Of a stretch of 64,000 nucleotides of DNA, positions 1 through 9,962 are shown piece after piece. The translations under genes and the position numbers were made by a program. The notes under the pieces are model-generated. The model did not search any database. It had not been told where the DNA came from and saw only the letters and a list, made by a program, of their open reading frames with translations. This stretch comes from an uncultured Eubacteriales bacterium. Lineage in GTDB: Bacteria; Bacillota; Clostridia; Oscillospirales; Oscillospiraceae. The stretch's first letter is position 1. The number at the start of each line of letters is the position of its first letter. The stretch lies in the NCBI GenBank assembly GCA_900545805.1, contig URAL01000002.1, positions 17,443 through 81,442 on the forward strand, written 5' to 3'.

Positions 1-592
1 TGTTTTGAATCGTAAAAGTGTAGACTATCTGTCCATTTTCGGCTACAACTGTCGGGTTGAGCGCCTTTGTTATGCTTAGAAGCGCTGTAGTGTCGGCCTC
101 TACTGTATCCGTGGCAGTCACTGCTTCGGTAAGTCCGCCGCCGTTTACAGTCACCGTGTTCACTATGCTGCCGCCCGCACCGGGAGCGGCATAGTCATTG
201 ACTGCCGCCCTGTACACAAGCAGCGCATTGCCGCCTGCCGGCACGCTTATGCCGCTTATGCTGAGCGGAGGTCCGGCAGTCACGGCAGGGGAGGCCTGAA
301 GAGCTCCGTTTACATAATACAAAACAGAGCCGCCTGTAAATGTGAGCGGAGTAGCAGTCGTGCCGCCGACGGCATATGCGCCGAGATTGTCTGTTACGGT
401 CAGACCGTCGAGGGGTGCGGCACCGGTGTTTGTTATGCTCACCGCGTAGGTCAGCACCTCGCCGCGGCGATAACTGCCGGATACAGATGTCTTGCTCGCG
501 GTTAGAACCTGAGTGATCTCACCGGTCACTATATTTGAATTGGCGGTCACGCCGTTATAGCTTATGCTTGCCTGGTTTGTGAATTGCGCCAT
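1..592 (-). CDS. DUF11-repeat surface protein, 3' end cut by window edge
   Basis: The frame opens at the ATG at 592 behind a strong GGAGG ribosome site and stays open to the left edge, so only the first 197 residues are visible. The protein begins MAQFTNQASISYNG and has no signal peptide. About residues 20-145 form a Thr/Val/Gly-rich beta-type unit with the pattern seen in DUF11 repeats (YAVSITNTG, LTVTDNLG, NTVTVN), and a second unit begins near residue 175 (VYTFTIQN). DUF11 repeats build long Ig-like stalks of bacterial surface or spore-coat proteins. The absence of a leader is odd for a surface protein; release by lysis or on the spore is possible but inferred. A small hairpin (607-624) lies just upstream of the ribosome site. 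Confidence 0.8.
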   Translation of the reverse strand, partial: MAQFTNQASISYNGVTANSNIVTGEITQVLTASKTSVSGSYRRGEVLTYAVSITNTGAAPLDGLTVTDNLGAYAVGGTTATPLTFTGGSVLYYVNGALQASPAVTAGPPLSISGISVPAGGNALLVYRAAVNDYAAPGAGGSIVNTVTVNGGGLTEAVTATDTVEADTTALLSITKALNPTVVAENGQIVYTFTIQN

Positions 593-673
593 AGATATCC
601 TCCTTAGCAGGCCTTTGAACCTGCAGTACATTTTATGCACCAAAGGTGAGCGTTGTTATTTACAGATTTGTAA

Positions 674-702
674 TTGCATTTTTGACCATACGCGGCTATA
701 AT
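674..702 (+). promoter_or_regulatory. Sigma-A promoter of the TIR gene
   Basis: TTGCAT (674-679), a 17-base spacer and a perfect TATAAT (697-702) lie 24 bases before the start codon at 726. Confidence 0.7.
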
Positions 703-725
703 TCTTCTGTCGGAAGGAGAAAAAC

Positions 726-2276
726 ATGAGCGATTTTGAGTATTTCAAACCCTATGAGGGTGACAAGCCATACATATTTATAAGCTATGCGCATGCCGAC
801 AACGATGTCGTTCTGCCCATAGTCAGCGATATGCATCGCCGTGGCTATAACATCTGGTATGACGAGGGGATAGAGGTCGGCAGCGAGTGGCAGGAGTGCA
901 TAGCCTCTCACCTTGCCGATGCGCACCTTGTCGTTGCATTCATTTCCAACGCTTACATGCGCTCGGATAACTGCCGGCGCGAGATGCACTATGCGCAGTC
1001 GAAAAAGATAAAGACCATAAATATTTTCATTGAGGATACGACGCTCACGCCGGGCATGGAGCTTCAGATAGGCAACATCTTTGCCCTGATGAAATATACA
1101 TATCCCAGCGATGAGTATTTTTACGATAAGCTGTACAGCGCGCCGCTTTTAAACAGCGAAAGCTTTGCCGACTCGGCTCCGCGCCCGATGACCGAGACGC
1201 AGAAATCCATACCGGCATCTCCGCCGAAAAAGAAAGAAAAAAAGAAGCCCGGCAAGGGCAAAAAAATTGCCTGCTGGTCGATAGCCGTCGCGGTGTTCGG
1301 CGTTATTTTAGCGGCGCTCATCGTAGGCTATTTTACAGGCTATCTTGAAAAGCTGCTCACGCCGACAACACAGATAGAAACGCTTTCCGACGATACGGTG
1401 TGCAAATTTAAAAACCCGGTTTTTGAAAAAGCCGCACGTGAATATACCGGCAAAAGCACGGGCGATATCACCGTCGGCGAGCTCAAGGGCATGACAGAGC
1501 TGTACATTGTCGGTGACGAATACAGCCTGCATGAGCCGACCTCGGGAGTCGGGCAGGTCAGTCAAAGCGATAAAACGACATCATACACCGATTGGCAGGG
1601 CAATGAGAAAACCATCAGTCGAGGAAGCGTCAACGACCTTTCGGATATCGCATACCTCACGGGACTGAAAACGCTTTGGCTTCAGTATCAGAGCCTGTCG
1701 AGTCTCGACACCATGCCGGCCTGCTCAATAACGAGTCTTAATCTCAACGGCAGCCGCATAGCCGACCTGACCGGCATCGGAAATCTGCCGGAGCTGCGCA
1801 GGATCAGCGCAGACTGCAATCCCATCGGCTCGCTTGGCGACCTTAACAAGTGCCATGAGCTCACTCACGCATCGTTTATAGGCGCAAGCTGTACGAAGCT
1901 TTCTGTGTTCAAGCCGCTTACGAAGATACAAAGCGTCGCGTTTTCCAACTGCTCGCTGAGCGATATCGCGCAGGTGCTGGATATGAGCTCACTGCGCAGC
2001 GTAAAGCTGTATGACTGCAATCTCAGCGGCAGCTTCTTCAAGGCCTTTGACCGCGAGCGTGCGATAACCGAGCTTGAGCTCGTGCGCTGCACCGTTGATT
2101 CAACAAACGGCCTTACAGACTTCACGGGACTTACTATGCTGCGCCTTACGGGTACCCGCGGCGTGTCCGACTGGTCAGAGCTCGATTCCCTCACAGCGCT
2201 AAAGACAGTATACATCGACAATGGGCTGTCCGACAGCTTTACCGGTGAGCATCAGTTTGAGATAGTGCGTGAATGA
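726..2276 (+). CDS. TIR-domain membrane protein with LRR-like ectodomain
   Basis: A 516-residue protein starting at an ATG behind GGAAGGAG. Residues about 15-125 form a TIR domain of the TIR_2 type (YIFISYAHADND, IWYDEG, then CRREM, where E86 sits at the position of the catalytic glutamate of NAD-cleaving TIRs). A proline- and lysine-rich linker (about 150-180) leads to one membrane span at about 181-204. The lysines before the span favour N-in/C-out topology, so the TIR is cytoplasmic. Residues about 290-510 carry leucine-rich-repeat-like strands (LTGLKTLWLQYQSL, ITSLNLNGSRIADL). The order is the reverse of an animal Toll-like receptor. It may sense an external ligand; an NADase or defence role is inference. 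It appears monocistronic. Confidence 0.85.
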   Translation: MSDFEYFKPYEGDKPYIFISYAHADNDVVLPIVSDMHRRGYNIWYDEGIEVGSEWQECIASHLADAHLVVAFISNAYMRSDNCRREMHYAQSKKIKTINIFIEDTTLTPGMELQIGNIFALMKYTYPSDEYFYDKLYSAPLLNSESFADSAPRPMTETQKSIPASPPKKKEKKKPGKGKKIACWSIAVAVFGVILAALIVGYFTGYLEKLLTPTTQIETLSDDTVCKFKNPVFEKAAREYTGKSTGDITVGELKGMTELYIVGDEYSLHEPTSGVGQVSQSDKTTSYTDWQGNEKTISRGSVNDLSDIAYLTGLKTLWLQYQSLSSLDTMPACSITSLNLNGSRIADLTGIGNLPELRRISADCNPIGSLGDLNKCHELTHASFIGASCTKLSVFKPLTKIQSVAFSNCSLSDIAQVLDMSSLRSVKLYDCNLSGSFFKAFDRERAITELELVRCTVDSTNGLTDFTGLTMLRLTGTRGVSDWSELDSLTALKTVYIDNGLSDSFTGEHQFEIVRE

Positions 2277-2358
2277 CAATGCTGACTGATTTTCACGGTG
2301 CGGAAATGACCGGAGCTTCACAATTACGGCTAATTTACTGTGAAGAAGGTGCAAATGC

Positions 2359-3024
2359 ATGAAAAGAACAAAACAAATGTCGGAGTCAATACGACTGGGC
2401 GCGCTGCTTGCCGTTTCCGGCGGATTCATGGATGCATATTCCTATATTCAGCGCGACCATGTTTTTGCCAATGCACAGACAGGTAACATTCTGCTGTTTG
2501 GAGTCAACCTGTCTGAGGGCAATTTTTCCGGGGCAATGCACTATTTCCTGCCGGTGCTTGCGTTTATAGCCGGCATAGCATCGGCTGAATTTGTGCGTAT
2601 GCGAGAAAGAAATTTCCTGCATTGGCGTCAGGTATCAGTTATAACTGAAGCCGTGATACTGGCAGCTGTCGCATTCTTTCCGCTGTCACTGAACCTTCCG
2701 GCGAACGCGCTCATATCCTTTGCCTGCGGCATACAGGTAGAAAGCTTCAGAAAAATAAGGGGAAACAGTGCGGCAACCACAATGTGTATCGGCAATATGC
2801 GCAGCGGAACGCAGCATCTGTGCCAGTTCTTTCGCGACCGCGACAGGGAGCACCTGTACAGCGCCGCACTGTACTACGGGATAATTCTCTGCTTTGTTTT
2901 CGGGGCTGTGATCGGTAACCTCGCTATTGACTTTTGGCATGAAAAGGCGATACTGTGCAGCTCGGCGCTGCTCCTCGTCGTATTTGCATGCATGTTTATT
3001 GACGGGGAAAAAGAAAAACAGTAA
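2359..3024 (+). CDS. DUF1275 (YoaK-like) integral membrane protein
   Basis: A 221-residue, very hydrophobic protein with about six membrane segments. The opening (RLGALLAVSGGFMDAYSYI, then FANAQTGNIL) is the characteristic N-terminal signature of the DUF1275/YoaK family, whose length is usually 210-240 residues. The function of the family is unknown; it is a membrane protein. The ATG at 2359 has GAAGG eight bases upstream. It follows the TIR gene by 82 bases on the same strand with no terminator in between, so cotranscription is possible. The gene ends in a long hairpin at 3043-3091. Confidence 0.85.
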   Translation: MKRTKQMSESIRLGALLAVSGGFMDAYSYIQRDHVFANAQTGNILLFGVNLSEGNFSGAMHYFLPVLAFIAGIASAEFVRMRERNFLHWRQVSVITEAVILAAVAFFPLSLNLPANALISFACGIQVESFRKIRGNSAATTMCIGNMRSGTQHLCQFFRDRDREHLYSAALYYGIILCFVFGAVIGNLAIDFWHEKAILCSSALLLVVFACMFIDGEKEKQ

Positions 3025-3042
3025 AATGTGATTATTAAAATA

Positions 3043-3091
3043 CTCCCTATGCAAAAGAAAGTGTTTTTTTCACTGTCCCTTGCATAGGGAG
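3043..3091. terminator. Long stem-loop between convergent genes
   Basis: A 12-base perfect stem, CTCCCTATGCAA (3043-3054) with its complement (3080-3091), encloses a 25-base loop that has its own small AGTG/CACT hairpin around a T run. It lies between the convergent DUF1275 and DUF1836 genes and can serve both. Confidence 0.6.
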
Positions 3092-3107
3092 CACAAAATG
3101 CATTTTT

Positions 3108-3716
3108 CTATTTGGATTTTTCGGGCTCGCTCTCCGATTCGGCTTCCGCCTCGGGCTTGGGATCTATGGCAAGCGCGACGATCTTTTCCGTCAGCAGCTT
3201 ATACAGATGTGAATATATTGCCGATTCAACGACGAGGTGCTTGACCGCAGAGTCATCCCTGCAATTCGGATCAAATACATCGACGGCAAGCTGCTTTACC
3301 TGCTCTGTGCACAGACGGCACAGACTGCGGTGGCGCATTACGAAATCGTCGTAGATATCCTTGACCTCATCCTCGGAGATGTTCATGGGTATTATTTTGC
3401 TGACTACCGATATGCTCAGGCTCTGCTTGAGCGTGCATATCATGATGAGATACGCAAGATGTATCCTTGTGTATTTTTTCTTCACCGGAGCGGGCATAAT
3501 CTTCATACGGACATAGTTGTTTATCGTGCTCGGCGTGACTATCGGATCGCTGCCTTGAGTGTGAGGGAACAGGTCGAGGAACTTCGCTACAAGAGATATG
3601 ACCTGATCCATGTAAAGATCAAAATCGGGGAGCTCGTCCCATGACGGGAGAGAAAAGCGGGTAATATATTTATCCCATCTGCGCAGCTTGGCTGCAATAA
3701 GCTTGCTGTTATATAT
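3108..3716 (-). CDS. DUF1836 family protein (probable DNA-binding regulator)
   Basis: The body (VTPSTINNYVRMKIMPAPVKKKYTRIHLAYL) matches DUF1836, a MerR-like helix-turn-helix family of Firmicutes. The first ATG is at 3611, but the frame is open further upstream and reads LPDFDLYMDQV across that ATG; family members carry this LPD.DLYMDQV stretch well inside the protein, so the ATG at 3611 is internal. A GGAGG at 3725-3729 sits 8 bases ahead of an in-frame ATA codon at 3716-3714, and no ATG, GTG or TTG occurs in that frame upstream. I therefore place the start at the ATA (about 202 residues), with the 3611 start as the conventional alternative. The C-terminus is a Glu/Ser-rich tail. Confidence 0.75.
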   Translation of the reverse strand: MYNSKLIAAKLRRWDKYITRFSLPSWDELPDFDLYMDQVISLVAKFLDLFPHTQGSDPIVTPSTINNYVRMKIMPAPVKKKYTRIHLAYLIMICTLKQSLSISVVSKIIPMNISEDEVKDIYDDFVMRHRSLCRLCTEQVKQLAVDVFDPNCRDDSAVKHLVVESAIYSHLYKLLTEKIVALAIDPKPEAEAESESEPEKSK

Positions 3717-3748
3717 AAGTAGTACCTCCCCTTATGAAGATTTAATAT

Positions 3749-3777
3749 ATTATAGCACCAAAATGAGAGCATGACAA
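3749..3777 (-). promoter_or_regulatory. Promoter of the DUF1836 gene
   Basis: On the minus strand, TTGTCA (3777-3772), 17 bases, TATAAT (3754-3749). Transcription would begin near 3742, just before the GGAGG at 3725-3729, which supports a start codon near 3716. Confidence 0.7.
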
Positions 3778-3813
3778 GAAAATATAATATTCATTATTAT
3801 TTACACAAAGGTA

Positions 3814-3842
3814 TTTACTTAATGGGCAAAATGCGTTAATAT
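3814..3842 (+). promoter_or_regulatory. Candidate promoter of the DegV gene
   Basis: TTTACT (3814-3819), 17 bases, TAATAT (3837-3842). The -35 box is weak. Confidence 0.4.
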
Positions 3843-3893
3843 AATATAACATATTAGATACGATGTATATCTGATAACACTCGGAGGTGTATG

Positions 3894-4763
3894 ATGTCAA
3901 TTGCGGTATTCACTGATTCGGCGGCAAATATCCCGGCCGCAAAGATTGAAGAGCTGAATATTCATGTTATACCGTGCAGCTATGAGCTGGGCGGTAAAAT
4001 CATAAAGTGTCCGTCGGCTCCTGAAGACTTTGACGGACATGAGTTTTACGATATGCTCCGCGCCAAAACCGAGGTGCGCACGAGCATGACCAATTCACAC
4101 GACATTGCCGAAGCGTTTGAGACAGAGCTTTCACAGGGCAGCGACATTGTCTATATAAGCATCTCCTCCGGCATCAGCGGAACGTTCAATGCCGGACGGC
4201 TTGCAGCCGAGGAGCTGCGCGATAAATATCCCGAGCGGCGCATCGAGGTGTTTGACTCCATGGGCGCGGGTCTCGGCATCGGCCTTCTCGCAATGAAGGC
4301 TGCCGATTATCGAGATGAGGGGCTTAACATGAACGCCCTCATCGAGCATCTCGCATCCGACCGCAGCGGCCTGTGCGAGTATTTTACGGTCGACGATCTT
4401 ATGCATCTTCGCCGCGGCGGACGCCTTTCCGGCATTGCGGCGATGGTGGGCACGGTTTTGAACGTAAAGCCGCTCCTGCGCGGCGACGAGGAGGGAAAGA
4501 TAGTCGTCTTCTCAAAGCTTCGCGGCAGAAAGAAGGCTATCGAGGCTATTGCCCACGAGTACGAGGCTAAGGCCGTCGATCCGCAGCATCAGCGTGTTGC
4601 GATAAGCCATGGCGACTGCCCGGAGGATGCAGAGAAGCTGGCCGAGATGGTGTGTGAAATAGCGCAGCCCAAGGAGCTTATCATCGCCATGCACGAGCCG
4701 TACACCGGCATCCACGTCGGACCCGGAATGCTCTCACTGTTTTTCCTCGGAGCGGGAAGATAA
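3894..4763 (+). CDS. DegV family fatty-acid-binding protein
   Basis: A 289-residue protein of typical DegV length. It opens with the family signature IAVFTDSAANIP, followed by the TSMTNSHDIAEAF, SSGISGTFNA and LRRGGRLSG motifs that line the lipid pocket. DegV proteins bind a fatty acid; in Firmicutes the related FakB proteins hand fatty acids to the FakA kinase, but no fakA is nearby, so the role in this cell is not fixed by context. Two ATGs occur in tandem at 3891 and 3894; the second is 6 bases from GGAGG and is the better start. It is a single-gene unit with a terminator right after. Confidence 0.92.
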   Translation: MSIAVFTDSAANIPAAKIEELNIHVIPCSYELGGKIIKCPSAPEDFDGHEFYDMLRAKTEVRTSMTNSHDIAEAFETELSQGSDIVYISISSGISGTFNAGRLAAEELRDKYPERRIEVFDSMGAGLGIGLLAMKAADYRDEGLNMNALIEHLASDRSGLCEYFTVDDLMHLRRGGRLSGIAAMVGTVLNVKPLLRGDEEGKIVVFSKLRGRKKAIEAIAHEYEAKAVDPQHQRVAISHGDCPEDAEKLAEMVCEIAQPKELIIAMHEPYTGIHVGPGMLSLFFLGAGR

Positions 4764-4772
4764 TAGGATAAT

Positions 4773-4803
4773 AAAAAATCCCGTCTGACAAGACGGGATT
4801 TTT
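4773..4803 (+). terminator. Rho-independent terminator after degV
   Basis: Stem AATCCCGTCT / AGACGGGATT with a GACA loop and flanking A and T runs. Confidence 0.85.
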
Positions 4804-4804
4804 G

Positions 4805-4820
4805 CAGCGTGTCAAAAAAG
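4805..4820. repeat. Copy 1 of the CAGCGTGTCAAAAAAG motif
   Basis: This 16-base sequence recurs exactly at 63951-63966. Both copies directly follow a terminator and run into a hairpin, with a GCAC box beyond it. Confidence 0.7.
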
Positions 4821-4849
4821 TCCCGAATGCAAAGCATTCGGGACTTTTT
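4814..4849 (-). terminator. Terminator of tRNA-Arg
   Basis: An 11-base stem (GTCCCGAATGC and its complement) with an AAA loop and A/T runs on both sides. On the minus strand it begins at the last base of the tRNA CCA end. Confidence 0.8.
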
Positions 4850-4925
4850 GGCACCCCCGGCGAGACTCGAACTCACTACCTTGCGCTTAGGAGGCGCACG
4901 CTCTATCCGGGTGAGCTACGGAGGC
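4849..4925 (-). tRNA. tRNA-Arg (anticodon CCT)
   Basis: The minus strand folds into a full cloverleaf. The acceptor GCCTCCG pairs with CGGGGGT (G-T pairs allowed), the D arm is closed by GCTC/GAGC, the anticodon arm is TGCGC-CTCCTAA-GCGCA with anticodon CCT at 4891-4889, the T loop is TTCGAGT, and the encoded 3' end is CCA. It reads AGG arginine codons. Confidence 0.95.
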
Positions 4926-5020
4926 ATAACAAAATTATTTTAACCTATGCGGCGCGAATTGTCAACACCGGCAGGATATATGTATTTTCTGAATTTTTTG
5001 TTACGCATACGCCGCGTCTA

Positions 5021-5049
5021 TTGACTTTGCGGGCAAAAAAGCCGATAAT
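5021..5049 (+). promoter_or_regulatory. Promoter of the ABC fusion gene
   Basis: TTGACT (5021-5026), 17 bases, GATAAT (5044-5049), 36 bases before the start codon. Confidence 0.65.
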
Positions 5050-5085
5050 TGCTCTATTATACATTTTATATGGGAGAAGTGCTGA

Positions 5086-8037
5086 ATGCTCAAACTAAAA
5101 GGCATCACAAAGGACTATGCGGTAGGCGACGAGACGGTGCATGCGCTCAAGGGAATTGACCTTGAGTTCAGAAAATCCGAGTTTGTCGCCGTGCTCGGCC
5201 ATTCCGGCTGCGGCAAGACGACGCTGCTGAACATAATAGGCGGTCTTGATCAGTACACAAGCGGCGATCTCATAATAAACGGCCGCTCGACAAAGGAGTA
5301 CACCGACCGCGACTGGGATGCCTACAGGAATCACTCGATCGGCTTCGTTTTTCAGTCATATAACCTCATTCCGCACCAGACGGTGCTCGCAAACGTTGAG
5401 CTCGCCCTCACGATCTCGGGCGTGAGCAAGACGGAGCGGCGCGAAAGAGCGGTGAAGGCTCTTGAGCAGGTCGGTCTCGGCGATCAGCTCGGGAAAAAGC
5501 CGAATCAGATGTCCGGCGGTCAGATGCAGCGAGTCGCTATAGCACGCGCACTGGTAAACGATCCGGATATTCTGCTTGCCGACGAGCCGACAGGCGCGCT
5601 CGATTCAGAAACGAGCGTACAGATCATGGAGATACTCAAGAAGATATCCAGGGATAAGCTCATCATCATGGTCACGCACAATCCCGAGCTTGCCGACAGC
5701 TATGCCTCGCGCATCATAAGGCTCAGGGACGGCCTGATAACCGGCGACACGATGCCGTTCTCGGCGCAGGACGACGAGATTTCCGAGCTCGTGCAGCGCA
5801 AGACCGCGATGAGCTATGTCACGGCACTGTCGCTGTCGCTCAATAACCTCATGACAAAAAAGGGCCGCACTATACTCACGGCTTTCGCCGGAAGCATCGG
5901 AATAATCGGCATCGCGCTCATCCTTTCGATCTCAACTGGCGTTAATAACTACATCGACCGCGTTCAGGAGGACACTCTGTCCTCCTACCCGATATCCATT
6001 CAGGCGGAATCGGTCGACATGTCCTCGCTGATGACGACGCTCATGGGCATAAACTCGGAAAACGCTGAGAATAAGCACGACAAGGATGCTGTGTACGGCA
6101 ACACCATTATGTATGAGATGATGAATGCCATGACCAGCGCCGAGGTGCAGGAAAACAACGTTGCCGATCTTAAAGTATTCCTTGACGAGCAGATGAGCAA
6201 GGACTCAAAGCTCAGGCAAAACGCGACGAACGTGCAGTATACCTACAATCTGCCTATGAATCTGTACACTAAGGATTCCGACGGCAGGATCGTAAAGTCC
6301 GACGTGATGAGCCTTATGAGCAAAATGCGCGCCGGAGTCATCGGCGATGCCGCCGAGCAGTCTGTGAGCCAGTCAATGAACGATATGTTCTCGTCCACGG
6401 GCATGAGCAGCACACAGAGTCAGTTCGTCGTATGGCAGGAGATGCTGCCCGGTGACGACGGACTTATAAGCCCTATGCTGCAGGGGCAGTACGACGTGCT
6501 CTACGGCAGCTGGCCTCAAAATTACGACGAGGTCGTGCTCATAGTCGACGAGAACAACGAGGTCTCGGACATGGTGCTGTACGCACTGGGACTCAAGTCC
6601 TCGAGCGATATGCTGTCTGCCATGACCGGCTACATGAGCGGCGAGGAGATCGACACGACGAAGCTTGAAAGCTGGAGCTATGCCGACGTCTGCAAAAAGA
6701 CCTTCAGCCTCATTCTCCCCGCCGACTGCTGGCAGAAGGATCCCGAGACAGGCGAATATAAGGACATAAGCAGCGACGAGCTCGGCCTCAAGACGCTGTA
6801 CTCAAACGGTATTCAGCTCAAGATAGTCGGCGTTGTCCGCCAAAGCGAGGATGCCGTTACCGGAATGATGAACGGTGCTATCGGATATACCAACGCGCTT
6901 ACAAAATATGTTGTCGAGCAGACGGCGCAAAAGCCCATGGTAAAGCAGCAGCTTGAGGATAAGCAGCACGATGTCATCACCGGTCTGCCGTTTAAGGAGA
7001 CAGACAAAATCCTCTCCGCAGATGAGATCAAAAAGGCCGTGCAGGACTACTGCGCGGGCATAGACCAGGCAAAAAAGGCCGAGCTTTACATCGGCTACAT
7101 GTCACTCGCGCCGGATTCGTATGTTGATTCCGTGATCGACGGGCAGCTCAGCGGCGTATCGCGTGAGGATATTGAAAAGCAGGTCGTTGAAAAATACCCG
7201 GAATATGCCGATATGCTCAGCGCCATGGACGACGACACGCTGATGAGCTACATGCGCGAGATGATGACCGAGCAGGTAAAGAAGGCCTATGCCGACGAGG
7301 TAAAAAAGCAGATGAGCCAGCTCTCGACCGCTTCCCTTGCCGAGGCCTTTGACAAGTGCTATCTCACCGACGCGGGCTACAAGCTCATTTACGATGATCT
7401 AATGCCGGAGACCTTCTCGAGCTCGAGCTATGATAAAAACCTGCGCACTCTCGGCTATGTCGATCTTGACTCCCCCTCGGGCGTGAACATTTACGTCTCG
7501 ACCTTCGCGGCAAAGGATGCCGTCGCCGAGGTGATAGAGGAATATAACGACACTGTCGATCCCGAGGATCAGATAAGCTACACCGATTACGTTGCGCTCA
7601 TCATGAGCTCCGTCACGACGATCATTGATGTTATATCCTACGTTCTCATCGCATTCGTTGCGATAAGTCTCGTCGTTTCGAGCATAATGATAGGCATCAT
7701 AACCTATATAAGCGTCCTTGAGCGAACGAAGGAGATCGGTATACTGCGTGCCATCGGCGCTTCGAAGAAGGATATATCCAGCGTGTTTAACGCCGAGACC
7801 GTCATTGTAGGCTTCGGAGCCGGACTTATCGGCATACTGGCAACGATACTGCTGTGTATCCCGATAAACGCCATCGTCCATCACCTGACGGGCATTTACT
7901 CCATTAACGCCGTGCTGCCGCCGCTGGCCGCTATTGCGCTTATTGCCATCAGCATGCTTTTGACGGTCATCGCCGGCCTCATACCCTCGCGTGTCGCGGC
8001 AAACAAGGATCCCGTCGTCGCACTGCGAACCGAATAA
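5086..8037 (+). CDS. ABC transporter ATPase-permease fusion (MacB/LolD-FtsX type)
   Basis: A 983-residue protein that joins an ATPase and a permease. Residues 1-230 are a MacB/LolD-class ATPase with Walker A GHSGCGKT (38-45), the MSGGQMQRVAIAR signature and Walker [14 protein letters not shown] first membrane span follows at about 262-285, then a large extracytoplasmic region (about 290-840), and three C-terminal spans of the FtsX permease fold (VLERTKEIGILRAIGASKKDI between spans 2 and 3). This type VII architecture drives extracytoplasmic conformational work such as peptide export or resistance rather than ordinary import. The ATG at 5086 follows GGGAGAAG. No partner gene is adjacent, so it probably forms a homodimer. 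The substrate cannot be told. Confidence 0.9.
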   Translation: MLKLKGITKDYAVGDETVHALKGIDLEFRKSEFVAVLGHSGCGKTTLLNIIGGLDQYTSGDLIINGRSTKEYTDRDWDAYRNHSIGFVFQSYNLIPHQTVLANVELALTISGVSKTERRERAVKALEQVGLGDQLGKKPNQMSGGQMQRVAIARALVNDPDILLADEPTGALDSETSVQIMEILKKISRDKLIIMVTHNPELADSYASRIIRLRDGLITGDTMPFSAQDDEISELVQRKTAMSYVTALSLSLNNLMTKKGRTILTAFAGSIGIIGIALILSISTGVNNYIDRVQEDTLSSYPISIQAESVDMSSLMTTLMGINSENAENKHDKDAVYGNTIMYEMMNAMTSAEVQENNVADLKVFLDEQMSKDSKLRQNATNVQYTYNLPMNLYTKDSDGRIVKSDVMSLMSKMRAGVIGDAAEQSVSQSMNDMFSSTGMSSTQSQFVVWQEMLPGDDGLISPMLQGQYDVLYGSWPQNYDEVVLIVDENNEVSDMVLYALGLKSSSDMLSAMTGYMSGEEIDTTKLESWSYADVCKKTFSLILPADCWQKDPETGEYKDISSDELGLKTLYSNGIQLKIVGVVRQSEDAVTGMMNGAIGYTNALTKYVVEQTAQKPMVKQQLEDKQHDVITGLPFKETDKILSADEIKKAVQDYCAGIDQAKKAELYIGYMSLAPDSYVDSVIDGQLSGVSREDIEKQVVEKYPEYADMLSAMDDDTLMSYMREMMTEQVKKAYADEVKKQMSQLSTASLAEAFDKCYLTDAGYKLIYDDLMPETFSSSSYDKNLRTLGYVDLDSPSGVNIYVSTFAAKDAVAEVIEEYNDTVDPEDQISYTDYVALIMSSVTTIIDVISYVLIAFVAISLVVSSIMIGIITYISVLERTKEIGILRAIGASKKDISSVFNAETVIVGFGAGLIGILATILLCIPINAIVHHLTGIYSINAVLPPLAAIALIAISMLLTVIAGLIPSRVAANKDPVVALRTE

Positions 8038-8042
8038 AACCG

Positions 8043-8070
8043 AAAGCACGTTTCGTTTGAAGCGTGCTTT
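8043..8070 (+). terminator. Terminator after the ABC fusion gene
   Basis: Stem AAAGCACG / CGTGCTTT directly after the stop codon. Confidence 0.7.
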
Positions 8071-8091
8071 TACATAATAAAATACATATCA

Positions 8092-8119
8092 AAAAGCCAC
8101 GCCGAGAGGCGTGGCTTTT
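8092..8119 (-). terminator. Terminator of the ATP synthase operon
   Basis: Stem AAAAGCCACGCC / GGCGTGGCTTTT with a GAGA loop, directly after the atpC stop on the minus strand. It is symmetrical and can act both ways. Confidence 0.85.
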
Positions 8120-8123
8120 AAGC

Positions 8124-8534
8124 TTACTTGTGGAGCATGGTGTACGCCTTTTCACGGGCGATGGCACGCTGGAGGGAGAGCTCAGCTCGCTTGAGATCTA
8201 TGTCGGCCGCACGGGACTCTATGCGCTGACGTGCTCTTCGTTCGGATGCCTGAGCACGGGCAAGATCAATAGTCTCCGCTCTTTCTGCCGTACGGGCAAG
8301 CAGGATGACCTCGTTATCAGCAACGCTGAGCACTCCGCCGCTTACTGCGGCAAAGTGGTCTGCTCCTTCGGAAACGTACTTAACAACGCCTTCATTGAGT
8401 GCGCCAATCATCGGCGCATGATCTGCCAATACTCCGACATCGCCATCAGTAAGCGGAATCAGCGCATAGCTTGCCATCGCGTCACACACTACGCCGTCGG
8501 CCGTTGTGATCTGAAAATGGATCTTATCTGCCAT
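8124..8534 (-). CDS. atpC: ATP synthase epsilon subunit
   Basis: 136 residues, the usual size. The N-terminal beta sandwich (DKIHFQITTADGVV, LIPLTDGDVGVLADHAPMIGAL, VSGGVLSVADNEVILLA) and the C-terminal helical hairpin rich in Ala, Arg and Glu are both present, so it could inhibit ATP hydrolysis in the usual way. It is a rotor subunit that binds gamma and the c ring. It is the last gene of the operon, 6 bases after atpD, and is followed by the operon terminator. Confidence 0.95.
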   Translation of the reverse strand: MADKIHFQITTADGVVCDAMASYALIPLTDGDVGVLADHAPMIGALNEGVVKYVSEGADHFAAVSGGVLSVADNEVILLARTAERAETIDLARAQASERRARQRIESRAADIDLKRAELSLQRAIAREKAYTMLHK

Positions 8535-8540
8535 AGCTCA

Positions 8541-9962
<1,422 letters not shown>

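Noticed and set aside
4802..5098. Frame of 98 codons over tRNA-Arg
   Set aside because: The middle (GETRTHYLALRRRTL) is the translated antisense of a tRNA, a common false protein.
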